Below are positions 8,616-17,676 of a stretch of DNA of 64,000 nucleotides, piece after piece. Location of the stretch: positions 1,271,192-1,335,191 of the forward strand of contig JAHBVT010000001.1 of NCBI GenBank assembly GCA_019637355.1. Reading direction: 5' to 3'. The notes under the pieces were generated by a model. The model had not been told where the DNA came from. It saw only the letters and a list, made by a program, of their open reading frames with translations, and searched no databases. The DNA is from Gemmatimonadaceae bacterium. GTDB lineage: Bacteria; Gemmatimonadota; Gemmatimonadetes; Gemmatimonadales; Gemmatimonadaceae. Made by a program: the position numbers and the translations under genes. Position 1 is the stretch's first letter, and each line of letters starts with the position of its first letter.

Positions 8616-10829
8616 ATGATGCAACGCATTGAGCGGACCTTCGCTGGCCGCCCCCTCATCATCGAGACCGGGCGTATGGCCAAGCAGGCCGCCGGGTCCG
8701 CACTCATCACCTACGGCGAGACCGTCCTCCTGGCGGCCGTCACCGTGAGCGACAAGAAGAGCCCGCTGCCCTTCTTCCCGCTCACCGTCGAGTACAAGGA
8801 AAAGATGTACGCCTCGGGCAAGATCCCGGGCGGCTTCATCAAGCGCGAAGGGCGGCCCCGCGACGAGGAGATCCTCTCCTGCCGCATCATCGACCGCTCC
8901 ATCCGTCCGCTGTTCCCGGAAGGCTTCCAGAACGAAGTCCAGGTCGTGATCTACGTCCTCTCCGCGGACCAGGAGAACGACCACGACGTGCTCGGCCTCG
9001 TCGCCACGTCCTATGCGCTCGCCTCGAGCAAGATCCCGTGGGCCGGCCCGATCGCCGGCGTCCGCGTCGGCCGCATCGAGGGCAAGTGGGTGCTCAACCC
9101 GACCTTCCAGGCCCTGGAGTTCTCGGACATCGATATGATCGTCGCCGGCTCGGCCGACTCGATTATGATGGTCGAGGGCGGCGCGCTCGAGGTCTCTGAA
9201 GAGGAGATCGTCGAGGCGCTCAAGGTGGCCCAGAAGGGCATCGGCGAGCTCGTCGGGATGCAGGACGAGCTGCTCAAGAAGTCCGGCAAGGTCGAGAAGA
9301 TGGAGTGGAAGGGGACCGAGATCCCCGACGACGTGCGCAAGACGGTCACGAAGGCCGCCGAGAAGCGAATCGAGGCCGCGATCAACCAGAAGGACAAGGC
9401 CACGCGCATCCAGGCGGTCGAGAAGGTGAAGGAAGAGGTGAAGGCGGAGATGGCCGAGGTCCTCGACCCGGCACACCACGGCCTCGTCGGGATGATCGTC
9501 GGCGACATCGAGTACAACGCGCTGCGCGACCAGGTGCTCAGCACCGGCCTGCGCGTCGACGGCCGCAAGCCGAACGTCGTGCGCGACATCTCGATCGATA
9601 CTTCGCTGCTCCCGCGCGCCCACGGCTCGGCGCTGTTCACGCGCGGCCAGACGCAGGCGCTGGTCGTCGCGACGCTGGGCACGGCCAATGACGTGCAGCG
9701 GATGGACAACATCGACGACGCGAAGGAAACGACGAAGTCGTTTATGCTGCACTACAACTTCCCGCCGTTCTCCACGGGCGAGGCCAAGCCGATGCGCGGC
9801 ACCGGCCGCCGTGAGATCGGGCACGGCGCGCTCGCCGAACGCGCCATCCAGGCGGTGCTGCCGGCCTTCGAGGAGTTCCCGTACACGATCCGCATCGTCT
9901 CCGAGATCCTGGAGTCGAACGGCAGCTCGTCGATGGCCTCCATCTGCGGCGGCTCGCTGGCCTGCTTCGACGCGGGCATCCCGCTCAAGGCGCCGGTGGC
10001 CGGCGTGGCGATGGGCCTGATCAAGGAAGGCAAGAAGTACGCCATCCTCACGGACATCCTCGGCACCGAGGACCACCTCGGCGATATGGACTTCAAGGTG
10101 GCGGGCACGGAAGCCGGCATCACGTCCATCCAGATGGACATCAAGATCCAGGGCCTGGACCTCAAGATCATGACCGAGGCGTTGGCGCAGGCCAAGGAAG
10201 GCCGCCTGCACATCCTCGGCGAGATGAACAAGGCACTGCCGTCGGCGCGTGCGGACCTGTCGCCGTGGGCCCCGCGCATCGTGACGGTGAACATCAACCC
10301 CGAGAAGATCGGCGACCTGATCGGTCCGAAGGGGAAGACGATCCGCGGCATCCAGGACGAGACGGGTGCGGAAGTCACCGTGGACGACTCGGGGCTGGTC
10401 ACGATCGCCGCCGTCGGCGGCGAGGCGATGGAGCGCGCGCGGCAGATGGTCGCCGCGATCACCGCCGAGCCGGTGGTGGGCGAGACCTACGAGGGCACGG
10501 TGAAGTCGGTGACGGCCTTTGGCGCCTTCATCGAGATTATGCCGGGCACCGAGGCGTTGCTGCACGTGTCCGAGATGCGGCACCACCGCGTCGAGAAGCC
10601 GGAAGACATCGTCAAGAAGGGCGAGACGGTGACGGTGAAGCTGGTTGAGCGCGACGAGCGCGGCCGCCTGCGCCTCTCGATGAAGGCGCTGCTGCCGAAG
10701 CCGGAGGGTGCCGAGGAGGCGCCGGCGGGCGAGAGCTCGAACGGCAGCGGCGAGTCCGGTGGCGAGCGGCGTGAGCGCCGTCCGCGCAGCGGCGACCGTG
10801 GCGGGCGCGGAGGCCGCGGCCGCGAGTGA
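8616..10829 (+). CDS. pnp: Polyribonucleotide nucleotidyltransferase (PNPase)
   Basis: Phosphorolytic 3'-to-5' exoribonuclease of the RNA degradosome. Two RNase PH domains are visible (FAGRPLIIETGRMAKQA at the start, GLRVDGRKPNVVRDI near residue 310). A KH domain (IGPKGKTIRGIQDETGA) and an S1 domain (ETYEGTVKSVTAFGAFIEI) follow. The last ~40 residues are a low-complexity tail rich in G, S, E and R (RSGDRGGRGGRGRE), resembling the S2 tail. The ATG at 8616 was chosen because it begins just before the conserved N-terminus; an upstream in-frame GTG at 8577 would add 13 unlikely residues. The length is 737 residues. Confidence 0.97.
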   Translation: MMQRIERTFAGRPLIIETGRMAKQAAGSALITYGETVLLAAVTVSDKKSPLPFFPLTVEYKEKMYASGKIPGGFIKREGRPRDEEILSCRIIDRSIRPLFPEGFQNEVQVVIYVLSADQENDHDVLGLVATSYALASSKIPWAGPIAGVRVGRIEGKWVLNPTFQALEFSDIDMIVAGSADSIMMVEGGALEVSEEEIVEALKVAQKGIGELVGMQDELLKKSGKVEKMEWKGTEIPDDVRKTVTKAAEKRIEAAINQKDKATRIQAVEKVKEEVKAEMAEVLDPAHHGLVGMIVGDIEYNALRDQVLSTGLRVDGRKPNVVRDISIDTSLLPRAHGSALFTRGQTQALVVATLGTANDVQRMDNIDDAKETTKSFMLHYNFPPFSTGEAKPMRGTGRREIGHGALAERAIQAVLPAFEEFPYTIRIVSEILESNGSSSMASICGGSLACFDAGIPLKAPVAGVAMGLIKEGKKYAILTDILGTEDHLGDMDFKVAGTEAGITSIQMDIKIQGLDLKIMTEALAQAKEGRLHILGEMNKALPSARADLSPWAPRIVTVNINPEKIGDLIGPKGKTIRGIQDETGAEVTVDDSGLVTIAAVGGEAMERARQMVAAITAEPVVGETYEGTVKSVTAFGAFIEIMPGTEALLHVSEMRHHRVEKPEDIVKKGETVTVKLVERDERGRLRLSMKALLPKPEGAEEAPAGESSNGSGESGGERRERRPRSGDRGGRGGRGRE

Positions 10830-12094
10830 GTGAGCCGTCCGTCGTGACCGCCCCCCAGCGGGGCGTCCAGCGGACCGTCCTCCCGAATGGACTGACCGTA
10901 CTCTCGGAGCATATGCCGGGAGTGCGGTCGGTTGCTTTGGGGGCCTGGGTGCGCGCGGCCGCGCTGCACGAGTCGCGCGAGCAGATGGGCATCTCGCATT
11001 TCCTCGAGCATATGGTGTTCAAGGGCAGCGAGCGGCGCAGCGCGAAGGACATCGCCCTGGCCCTCGAGTCTCTCGGCGGCTCGCTCGATGCCTACACGGC
11101 TCGCGAGCACACGTCCTTCCAGGCGCGCGTGCTCGACGAGCACCTGCCGCAGGCAGCGGACGTGCTCTTCGACCTGATGTTCCGGCCGGCGCTGCGGGAG
11201 AGCGACCTCGAGCTCGAGCGCGGCGTGATCCTTGAGGAACTGGCGATGGTCGAGGACACGCCGGACGACATCGTCTTCGAGGTGCACGGGGAGACGCTGT
11301 GGGGCGACCACCCGCACGGCTACTCGATCCTCGGGACCAACGAGACGGTCGAGGCGCTGACGATCGCGGACCTGCGCGCACTGCACCGCCGGGCCTACCG
11401 CCCCGAGCGGGTGGTGGTGGCGGCGGCCGGCAACGTGTCGCACGAGCAGCTGCTGGCGACGCTGACGGCGGCCGGCTGGGCTGACTTCAGGGGCGAGGGC
11501 CCGCTGGAGCCGATGCCCGTGGCCGAGGCCGTGCCCGCGCCGCCGACCGAGAAGCACGTGGCGCGCGACATCCAGCAGACGCATCTGGTGATGGGCAACG
11601 CGACGGTGCCGCACGGCGACAAGCGACGGCACCCGCTGCTCCTGGTCAACGCGCTCTTCGGTGGCGGGATGAGCTCACGCCTCTTCCAGCGCGTGCGCGA
11701 GGAGCTCGGGCTCGCCTACAGCGTGCACAGCTTCCAGAGCTTCCACGCCACGGCGGGGAGCCAGGGCATTTATCTTGGATGCGCGCCGGAGCGCGTGGAC
11801 GAAGCCGTGTCCGTGGTCCGCAGCGAGCTGGCGCTGCTGCAGATGACCGGCCTCACCGCCGACGAGCTCGCGATGGGCAAGCAGCAGCTGAAGGGCCAGA
11901 TCACGCTGTCGATGGAGAGCGTGCCGGCGCGGATGTACCGTGCGGCGGCGGTGGAGCTGTTCGACGAACCCTACCGGCCGTTGGATGAGGTGCTTGCGCG
12001 GGTGGATGCGATCAGCACTGGTGACGTCGCCGATGTTTGCGGTGCGTTCTATGGGGTGGAGCAGCAGACGGTAGTGCGGCTGGGTCCGACATAG
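10826..12094 (+). CDS. M16 family zinc peptidase (processing-protease-like)
   Basis: Single-domain-pair insulinase-family peptidase of 422 residues, similar to the YmxG/PqqL-type proteins often found after pnp. The inverted zinc motif HFLEH is at residues 58-62 (His58, catalytic Glu61, His62), and the downstream glutamate region LELERGVILEELAMVED is present. The C-terminal half has the usual RVREELGLAYSV segment. The GTG start overlaps the pnp stop by four bases. No signal peptide is seen, so a cytoplasmic location is likely. The substrate is unknown. Confidence 0.92.
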   Translation: MSEPSVVTAPQRGVQRTVLPNGLTVLSEHMPGVRSVALGAWVRAAALHESREQMGISHFLEHMVFKGSERRSAKDIALALESLGGSLDAYTAREHTSFQARVLDEHLPQAADVLFDLMFRPALRESDLELERGVILEELAMVEDTPDDIVFEVHGETLWGDHPHGYSILGTNETVEALTIADLRALHRRAYRPERVVVAAAGNVSHEQLLATLTAAGWADFRGEGPLEPMPVAEAVPAPPTEKHVARDIQQTHLVMGNATVPHGDKRRHPLLLVNALFGGGMSSRLFQRVREELGLAYSVHSFQSFHATAGSQGIYLGCAPERVDEAVSVVRSELALLQMTGLTADELAMGKQQLKGQITLSMESVPARMYRAAAVELFDEPYRPLDEVLARVDAISTGDVADVCGAFYGVEQQTVVRLGPT

Positions 12095-12156
12095 GACGGA
12101 TGACGAATGACGGATGCGCATAGATGGGCGCAGCATCCGTCATCCGTCATCCGTCC
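12094..12156. repeat. Palindromic GGATGACG-family intergenic repeat, terminator-like
   Basis: The left arm (12094-12116) is made of tandem GGATGACG-type units starting GGACGGATGACG. The right arm (12134-12156) is its reverse complement with one mismatch. Together they form a stem of about 23 base pairs directly after the M16 peptidase stop. The same unit recurs at 13309, 33338 and 46715. It probably terminates transcription here, although no clear T-run follows. Confidence 0.75.
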
Positions 12157-12187
12157 CCAATCCAACAATCAGAGTGAGTAGCTGACA

Positions 12188-13303
12188 ATGAAGATCGGCG
12201 TCCCGAAGGAAATCAAAACCAACGAAAACCGCATCGCCCTCGTCCCGGCCGGCGCCGAGGCGCTGGTGGCGGCGGGGCACACGGTGTACATCGAGCAGGG
12301 CGCTGGCCTGGGCTCGGGCTTCGACGACGCGCAGTACACGGCGGTCGGCGCCAAGATCCTGCCGACGGCGGACGAGGTCTGGGCGACGGCGGAGATGATC
12401 ATCAAGGTGAAGGAGCCGATCAAGGTCGAGTGGCCGCGGATGCGCAAGGGCCAGACGATCTTCACGTACTTCCACTTCGCCGCGGACGAAGAGCTGACCA
12501 AGGCGCATCTGGAGTCCGGCGCGACCTGCATCGCGTACGAGACGGTGGAGCTGCCGAGCCGCGAGCTGCCGCTGCTGACGCCGATGTCGGAGGTCGCGGG
12601 GCGGATGGCGGTGCAGGAAGGCGCCAAGTACCTCGAGAAGCTCTATGGCGGCCGCGGCGTGCTGCTGGGCGGCGTGCCGGGCGTGGCGCCGGCGAAGGTC
12701 GTGATCCTCGGTGGCGGCGTGGTGGGCGTCAACTCGGCCAAGATGGCGGCGGGAATGGGCGCCAAGGTGATCATCCTCGACACCTCGTTGCCGCGCCTGC
12801 GCTACCTGAACGACGTGATGCCGGCCAACGTCCAGACCATCTTCTCCAACCGGCAGAACATCCTCGAGGCCATCTCGACGGCTGACCTGGTGGTCGGCGG
12901 CGTGCTCCTGCCGGGGGCCAAGGCCCCGAAGCTGATCCGCCGCGAGGACCTCAAGCTGATGCAGCCGGGCGCGGTGATCGTGGACGTGGCGATCGACCAG
13001 GGCGGCTGCGTGGAGACGATCAAGGCGACCACGCACGAGAACCCGGTCTACACCGTGGACGGCATCATTCACTACGGTGTCGCGAATATGCCGGGCGGGG
13101 TGCCGCGCACCTCGACGCTGGCCCTGACCAACGCGACCCTCCCGTACGCCCTCAAGTTGGCCAACAAGGGCTGGAAGCAGGCGCTGGCCGAGGATCCGGC
13201 GCTCCTGAAGGGCCTCAACGCCGTGGACGGGAAGGTGACGTACCAGGGGGTGGCTGAGGCGTTTGGGATGGAGTACCACGAGGCGTCGAAGTTCATCAAG
13301 TGA
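12188..13303 (+). CDS. ald: Alanine dehydrogenase
   Basis: NAD-dependent oxidative deamination of L-alanine to pyruvate and ammonia. The product is 371 residues, the standard length. The N-terminal [18 protein letters not shown], the substrate region around MIIKVKEP with [11 protein letters not shown], and the NAD fold [22 protein letters not shown] are all conserved. The C-terminal [20 protein letters not shown] block is typical. It stands alone between two copies of the GGATGACG intergenic repeat. Confidence 0.97.
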   Translation: MKIGVPKEIKTNENRIALVPAGAEALVAAGHTVYIEQGAGLGSGFDDAQYTAVGAKILPTADEVWATAEMIIKVKEPIKVEWPRMRKGQTIFTYFHFAADEELTKAHLESGATCIAYETVELPSRELPLLTPMSEVAGRMAVQEGAKYLEKLYGGRGVLLGGVPGVAPAKVVILGGGVVGVNSAKMAAGMGAKVIILDTSLPRLRYLNDVMPANVQTIFSNRQNILEAISTADLVVGGVLLPGAKAPKLIRREDLKLMQPGAVIVDVAIDQGGCVETIKATTHENPVYTVDGIIHYGVANMPGGVPRTSTLALTNATLPYALKLANKGWKQALAEDPALLKGLNAVDGKVTYQGVAEAFGMEYHEASKFIK

Positions 13304-13308
13304 ACTTC

Positions 13309-13336
13309 GGACGGATGACGCATCCGCCTTCCGTCC
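13309..13336. repeat. Short GGATGACG-family hairpin after ald
   Basis: GGACGGATG (13309-13317) is followed after three bases by CATCCG (13321-13326) and then CCGTCC (13331-13336). Either CGGATG/CATCCG or GGACGG/CCGTCC can pair. It is a shorter version of the repeat at 12094 and a likely transcript end for ald. It partly overlaps the proposed mreB promoter. Confidence 0.6.
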
Positions 13337-13357
13337 AGTAGTGCTCTCGCCTAACTT
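13329..13357 (+). promoter_or_regulatory. Possible mreB promoter
   Basis: TTCCGT (13329-13334) and TAACTT (13352-13357) are 17 bases apart, which would start a transcript about 35 bases before the mreB ATG. The -35 match is weak, and no Shine-Dalgarno is evident before mreB. Confidence 0.35.
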
Positions 13358-13399
13358 CAAGCACGCCAAGCTGTTCCGCCCTCGCCCCGCTCCCCCGCA

Positions 13400-14440
13400 A
13401 TGTTCAAGCTCCCGTTCTTCCAAAACGGTGGATTCCTGCCCGCAAATGCCATTGCGGTGGATCTCGGAACGGCGAACACGCTGATCTACGTGAAGGGCGA
13501 AGGCATCGTGCTCAACGAGCCGAGCGTCGTCGCGATCGATCGCGAGACGAAGAAGATCAAGGGCGTTGGCCTCGAAGCGAAGCGGATGCTCGGCCGCACG
13601 CCTGATGGCGTGGTTGCGGTGCGTCCGATGAAGGACGGCGTGATCGCCGACTTCGAAGTCACCGAGAAGATGCTGCGCTTCTTCCTCGAGCTGATCATCA
13701 AGAATCACGTCTTCAAGGTGAAGCCGCGCGTGATCGTCTGCGTGCCGAGCGGCATCACGGAAGTCGAGAAGCGTGCAGTGCGCGACTCCGCGCTCGGCGC
13801 CGGCGCCAAGGAAGTGTTTATGGTCGCCGAGCCGATGGCGGCGGCGATCGGCGTGGGGCTGCCGGTGGAGACGCCGACGGGCAATATGGTGATCGACATC
13901 GGCGGTGGGACGACCGAGATCGCGGTCATCGCGCTCTCGGGCATCGTCAGCGATACGTCGATCCGCACCGGCGGCGACGAGCTCGACGCGAGCATCGTGC
14001 AGTTTATGCGGAAGAGCTACAACCTGCTGATCGGTGAGCCGACGGCGGAGCAGATCAAGATCCAGATCGGCAGCGCCGCGCCGCTGGGCGAGGAGCGCGA
14101 GATGGAAGTGAAGGGGCGCGACCTCGTCTCCGGCATCCCGAAGACGGTGCGCGTGCACTCGCAGGAGATCCGCGAGGCGGTGCAGGAGCCGATCCAGCAG
14201 ATCGTCAACGCGGTGCGCCGCGCGCTGGAGATCACGCCGCCCGAGCTCGCCAGCGACATCGTGGATCGCGGCATCGTGATGACCGGCGGCGGTGCGCTGA
14301 TCCGCGGCCTCGACGTGCTGCTGACGCAGGAGACGGGACTGCCGATCCACGTGGACGAGGATCCCCTGACCTGCGTGGTGCGCGGGACGGGACGGATCCT
14401 CGACGACGAGGCGAAGTACTGGTCGGTGCTGAGCACCTGA
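13400..14440 (+). CDS. mreB: Rod shape-determining protein MreB
   Basis: Bacterial actin that forms membrane-associated filaments guiding lateral cell-wall synthesis. The product is 346 residues. The phosphate loops are visible ([23 protein letters not shown] near residue 20 and the second loop [13 protein letters not shown]). [17 protein letters not shown], the [10 protein letters not shown] segment and the [15 protein letters not shown] adenosine motif follow. It heads the set mreC-mreD-mrdA-rodA, which together encode the elongasome. The organism is therefore expected to be rod-shaped at some stage. Confidence 0.98.
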   Translation: MFKLPFFQNGGFLPANAIAVDLGTANTLIYVKGEGIVLNEPSVVAIDRETKKIKGVGLEAKRMLGRTPDGVVAVRPMKDGVIADFEVTEKMLRFFLELIIKNHVFKVKPRVIVCVPSGITEVEKRAVRDSALGAGAKEVFMVAEPMAAAIGVGLPVETPTGNMVIDIGGGTTEIAVIALSGIVSDTSIRTGGDELDASIVQFMRKSYNLLIGEPTAEQIKIQIGSAAPLGEEREMEVKGRDLVSGIPKTVRVHSQEIREAVQEPIQQIVNAVRRALEITPPELASDIVDRGIVMTGGGALIRGLDVLLTQETGLPIHVDEDPLTCVVRGTGRILDDEAKYWSVLST

Positions 14441-14453
14441 GGCGAGGGCCCAC

Positions 14454-15416
14454 GTGCCGCGCGCCGCACGGGGAGATTCGCGTGTCGATACCGCGGTTGC
14501 CATCGTCTGCGCGATGGTCGCGCTGGTGCTGTTGGTGCTGCCGGACGCGCCACGCGACCGCGTCGCCGCGGTCATCCGCGGGAACCTGACGGGCCCGCTT
14601 GCCGTGTTGCAGACCCGTGCGCTGGAGACCGGGCGCGCGCTGGCCGCGCAGGACTCGCTGCGGGTGCTCCACGACAGCGTCGCGATGCGCAGCCAGCGCC
14701 TGACGGCGGTGGAGGCGGAGAATGCGCGTCTGCGCGAGCTGCTCGGCCTTGGACGTGCCTTGCGCTGGGGCTTTGTGCCGGCCGAGGCCTTGGTTACCCG
14801 CGGCGGCGTGGACGAGCACACGCTGCTGCTGTCGGCCGGTGCCACGCAGGGCGTACAGCGCTTGAGCGCGGTGGTGAGCGCCGAGGGACTGGTGGGAATG
14901 GTGCAGGACGTGGACGCTCGCACAAGCGTGGCGATCGTGTGGCCGCACCCGGACTTCCGCGTCAGCGCCACGACCCCCGACGGTGGCGCGTTCGGCATCG
15001 TCACGACGCACGAAGGGCAGGGCGCGGACCGCTGGATGCTTGAGTTGCACGGCGTGCCGTATCGCGCGGTGCTGCGCTCGGGGACGCCGGTCGTGAGTTC
15101 TGGGCTGGGCGGCGTGTTTCCGCGCGGCATCTTGATTGGCACCGTGGTGCGCGCGATGGGCGGCGCGGGCAGCGGCTGGGCACGCAGCTATCTGGTGCGG
15201 CCGGCGGTGCGGCCGAGCGAGCTGCTCTCGGTGATGGTCCTCGCGCCGGAGCGCAGCGCCGAGGGTGTGGAGAGCGTGTGGCGACCGCGGGTCGAGGTGC
15301 TGGAGCGCCGAGTGCGGGCCGCCGCTGACAGCCTCGCCGCCGACTCGCTGCGCCGCGCGGCAGCGGCGTCCGGTAGCGCGGCGGTGACGGGCACGGCGGG
15401 GGACAGCCTGCGATGA
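14454..15416 (+). CDS. mreC: Rod shape-determining protein MreC
   Basis: Bitopic scaffold of the elongasome that contacts PBP2. The product is 320 residues. An N-terminal transmembrane helix (AIVCAMVALVLLVLPDA) is followed by a coiled coil (about residues 50-95, ending AENARLRELLGL) and the two beta domains (VNQ-like AGATQGVQRLSAVVSAEGLVGMV). The C-terminal ~60 residues are a charged, Ala-rich extension (RRVRAAADSLAADSLRRAA). The start is GTG, 13 bases after mreB; the stop overlaps mreD by four bases. Confidence 0.93.
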   Translation: MPRAARGDSRVDTAVAIVCAMVALVLLVLPDAPRDRVAAVIRGNLTGPLAVLQTRALETGRALAAQDSLRVLHDSVAMRSQRLTAVEAENARLRELLGLGRALRWGFVPAEALVTRGGVDEHTLLLSAGATQGVQRLSAVVSAEGLVGMVQDVDARTSVAIVWPHPDFRVSATTPDGGAFGIVTTHEGQGADRWMLELHGVPYRAVLRSGTPVVSSGLGGVFPRGILIGTVVRAMGGAGSGWARSYLVRPAVRPSELLSVMVLAPERSAEGVESVWRPRVEVLERRVRAAADSLAADSLRRAAAASGSAAVTGTAGDSLR

Positions 15417-15904
15417 ACCTTTCGCGCGCGATCCTCATCACGCTGGTGCTGGCGGCACTGGTGGCGCTGCACTTCACGCTGCGGCCGCTGCTGGACTGGC
15501 GCGCCGGCGTGGACTTTCTCGTCATCGGCATACTGATGGTGGCGGTGCGGGTGCGTCCCGGCACCGCCGCGGTGGTCGGCTTGCTGCTGGGCGCGGTGGT
15601 GGACGCAATGACACCCGAGGCCTTGGGATCCGGTGCGCTGGCGATGACGCTGATGGCCTTCGGCGCATCGCGCTTGAAGGCGGCGTTCTTCGCTGACGAC
15701 CTCGGTATCAACGCGGTGTTCGTGTTTCTTGGGAAGTTGAGCTTCGATGTCGTGGCGACGCTGGCCGAGGGCCGACTGCGCGGGATGACCCTGGTCTGGC
15801 AGTTGCTCGCGTGGACACCGCTCTCGGCATTGGCGACGGCGGCGGCGGGCGTGCTGGTGCTGGCCGTGGTACGCCCGGCGCTTGAGGCGCGGAGGACGCG
15901 ATGA
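15413..15904 (+). CDS. mreD: Rod shape-determining protein MreD
   Basis: Small polytopic membrane protein (163 residues, about five hydrophobic segments such as FLVIGILMVAVRVRPG and VVGLLLGAVVDAMTP). The family is poorly conserved in sequence. The call rests on position between mreC and mrdA, size, and the G-A-V-V-D-A-M-T-P-E-A-L-G pattern typical of MreD. Four-base overlaps on both sides show tight coupling. Confidence 0.88.
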   Translation: MNLSRAILITLVLAALVALHFTLRPLLDWRAGVDFLVIGILMVAVRVRPGTAAVVGLLLGAVVDAMTPEALGSGALAMTLMAFGASRLKAAFFADDLGINAVFVFLGKLSFDVVATLAEGRLRGMTLVWQLLAWTPLSALATAAAGVLVLAVVRPALEARRTR

Positions 15905-17676
15905 GCTTTCAGCCGAATGCCGTGCAGGAGCGCGGGCGTATCGCGTCGGCGCTGCTCTTCCTGACGTTCCTGTTCTTGGCGGGATCGTTCTTCCGGATGC
16001 AGGTGTTGCTCGGCGCGCGCTTCGTGCTGCAGGCGGAGACGAACCGCCTGCGCGAGGTGCCGCTGCCGGCGCCGCGCGGGATGATCCTCGACCGCACGGG
16101 GCAGGTGATTGCCGAAGACCTTCCGGGCTACTCGATCTCGTTGCTGGCGCGCACCGAGGATTCGCTGCGCGTGATGATGCGGCACATCGGCGAGGTGGTG
16201 CCGGTGTCGCCGGAGCAGATCGGCGCGGCGGTGCGGCGCTTCCGGCGCGTGCCGTCGCGCCCGACGGTCCTGTTTCCCGACGCGAGCTTCGAACTGGTGT
16301 CGATCCTCGAGGAACGCCGCGTCGAGTTCCCGGGCTTGATCATCCAGTCGGCCCCGCGCCGGCACTATCCCGACGGACCGGCGGTGTCGGCGATCGTCGG
16401 CTACACGGGTGAGATCAGCGAGCAGGAGCTCGAGCAGGAGGGCTTTCGCGACTACAAGCCGGGCCAGCAGGTGGGCAAGGACGGGCTGGAGCGGCAGTAC
16501 GAAGACCGGCTGCGCGGCCGGGAAGGCGCGCGGTTCATCGAGGTGGATGCCCGCGGCCGAGTGGTGCGCGAGCAGGCGCGTCCGGACCTCGCGCCGGAGC
16601 GTCCGGCGGCGCTATACACGAACATCGACCTCGACCTGCAGCGCTTCGTGCACCGGTTGTTCGCCGACACGCTGATGGGCGGCGTGGTGGCGATGGAGCC
16701 GCGCTCGGGCGAGGTGCTGGCGCTGCATTCGGCGCCGACCTTCGATCCCAACCGGTTCATCGGTGGCATTCCACGTGACTACTGGGAGCAGTTGCAGGAA
16801 GACGAGCGCCGTCCGCTGTACAACAAGGCAATCAAGGGCGCATATCCGCCGGGCTCGATCTGGAAGCTGCACACGGCCATCATCGCGATGGAGGCCGGCC
16901 AGGTCCGCATCGACGAGAAGATGCAGGTGCCCTGCACGGGCAGCTTCCAGTTCGGCAATCGGGCGTTCCGCTGCTGGAAGCGAGACGGACACGGCGACGT
17001 GACGCTGGCGGAGGCGATCGAACATTCCTGCGACACGTACTTCTATCAGCTCGGGTTGCGGATCGGGCTGCAGAATCTCGTGGCCGGCGGTCTGCGGCTT
17101 GGATCTCGCGACCGTTCCGGCATCGACCTGCCGGCCGAGACGCGCTCGGTGTTCCCGACCGATCCGGCGCGCGAGTACTACGATCGGCTCTTCGGGCCGC
17201 GCGGCTGGACGACGGCGGTGACGCTGAACCTGTCCATCGGGCAGGGGGAGAACTCGCAGACGGTGGCGAATATGGCGCGCTTCTACACGGCGCTGGCCAC
17301 GGACGGTGAGGCGGCCCGTCCGGAAGTGGTGCGCGGACAATCGGAGCGCACGCGGATGTTCAACATCACGCCGCAGCAGTTGCGTCAGCTCCAGGACGCG
17401 ATGACGGCGGTGGTGGGGCGGGGCACTGCAATCGGCTCTCGTCTCGAGGGCATCGCGGTGGCCGGCAAGACGGGCACCGCGCAGAATGCGCAGGACCAGA
17501 GCCGCGACCACGCCTGGTTCGTCGGGTACGCGCCGGCCGAGGATCCGAAGATCGTCGTCGCGGTCCTGCTGGAGTTCGGCGGCAGCGGCGGGCGCGCGGC
17601 GCGCGTGGCGACGCGCATCATCGAGCACTACCTGAAGCAGGCCGTGGCGGCGCTGCCGGCCACCGAGGGGCCCTGA
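15901..17676 (+). CDS. mrdA: Penicillin-binding protein 2 (elongasome transpeptidase)
   Basis: Class B PBP that cross-links lateral-wall peptidoglycan with RodA. The product is 591 residues. An N-terminal anchor (ASALLFLTFLFLAGSFF) precedes the pedestal domain (APRGMILDRTGQVIAEDLPGYS). The transpeptidase domain has the active-site S-x-x-K in PPGSIWKLHTA, the SxN motif as HSCDTYFYQLG, and KTG in AGKTGTAQNAQDQSRDHAWF. It overlaps mreD by four bases and rodA by one base. Confidence 0.97.
   Translation: MSFQPNAVQERGRIASALLFLTFLFLAGSFFRMQVLLGARFVLQAETNRLREVPLPAPRGMILDRTGQVIAEDLPGYSISLLARTEDSLRVMMRHIGEVVPVSPEQIGAAVRRFRRVPSRPTVLFPDASFELVSILEERRVEFPGLIIQSAPRRHYPDGPAVSAIVGYTGEISEQELEQEGFRDYKPGQQVGKDGLERQYEDRLRGREGARFIEVDARGRVVREQARPDLAPERPAALYTNIDLDLQRFVHRLFADTLMGGVVAMEPRSGEVLALHSAPTFDPNRFIGGIPRDYWEQLQEDERRPLYNKAIKGAYPPGSIWKLHTAIIAMEAGQVRIDEKMQVPCTGSFQFGNRAFRCWKRDGHGDVTLAEAIEHSCDTYFYQLGLRIGLQNLVAGGLRLGSRDRSGIDLPAETRSVFPTDPAREYYDRLFGPRGWTTAVTLNLSIGQGENSQTVANMARFYTALATDGEAARPEVVRGQSERTRMFNITPQQLRQLQDAMTAVVGRGTAIGSRLEGIAVAGKTGTAQNAQDQSRDHAWFVGYAPAEDPKIVVAVLLEFGGSGGRAARVATRIIEHYLKQAVAALPATEGP

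Noticed and set aside
8580-10586. 668-codon minus-strand frame over pnp
   Set aside because: Antisense shadow of pnp with no recognisable motif.
12140-15142. Open frame of about 1000 codons on the minus strand
   Set aside because: It lies antisense over ald, mreB and mreC, which are unmistakable. It is rich in R, H and D and matches no family. Long antisense frames are expected at this G+C content.
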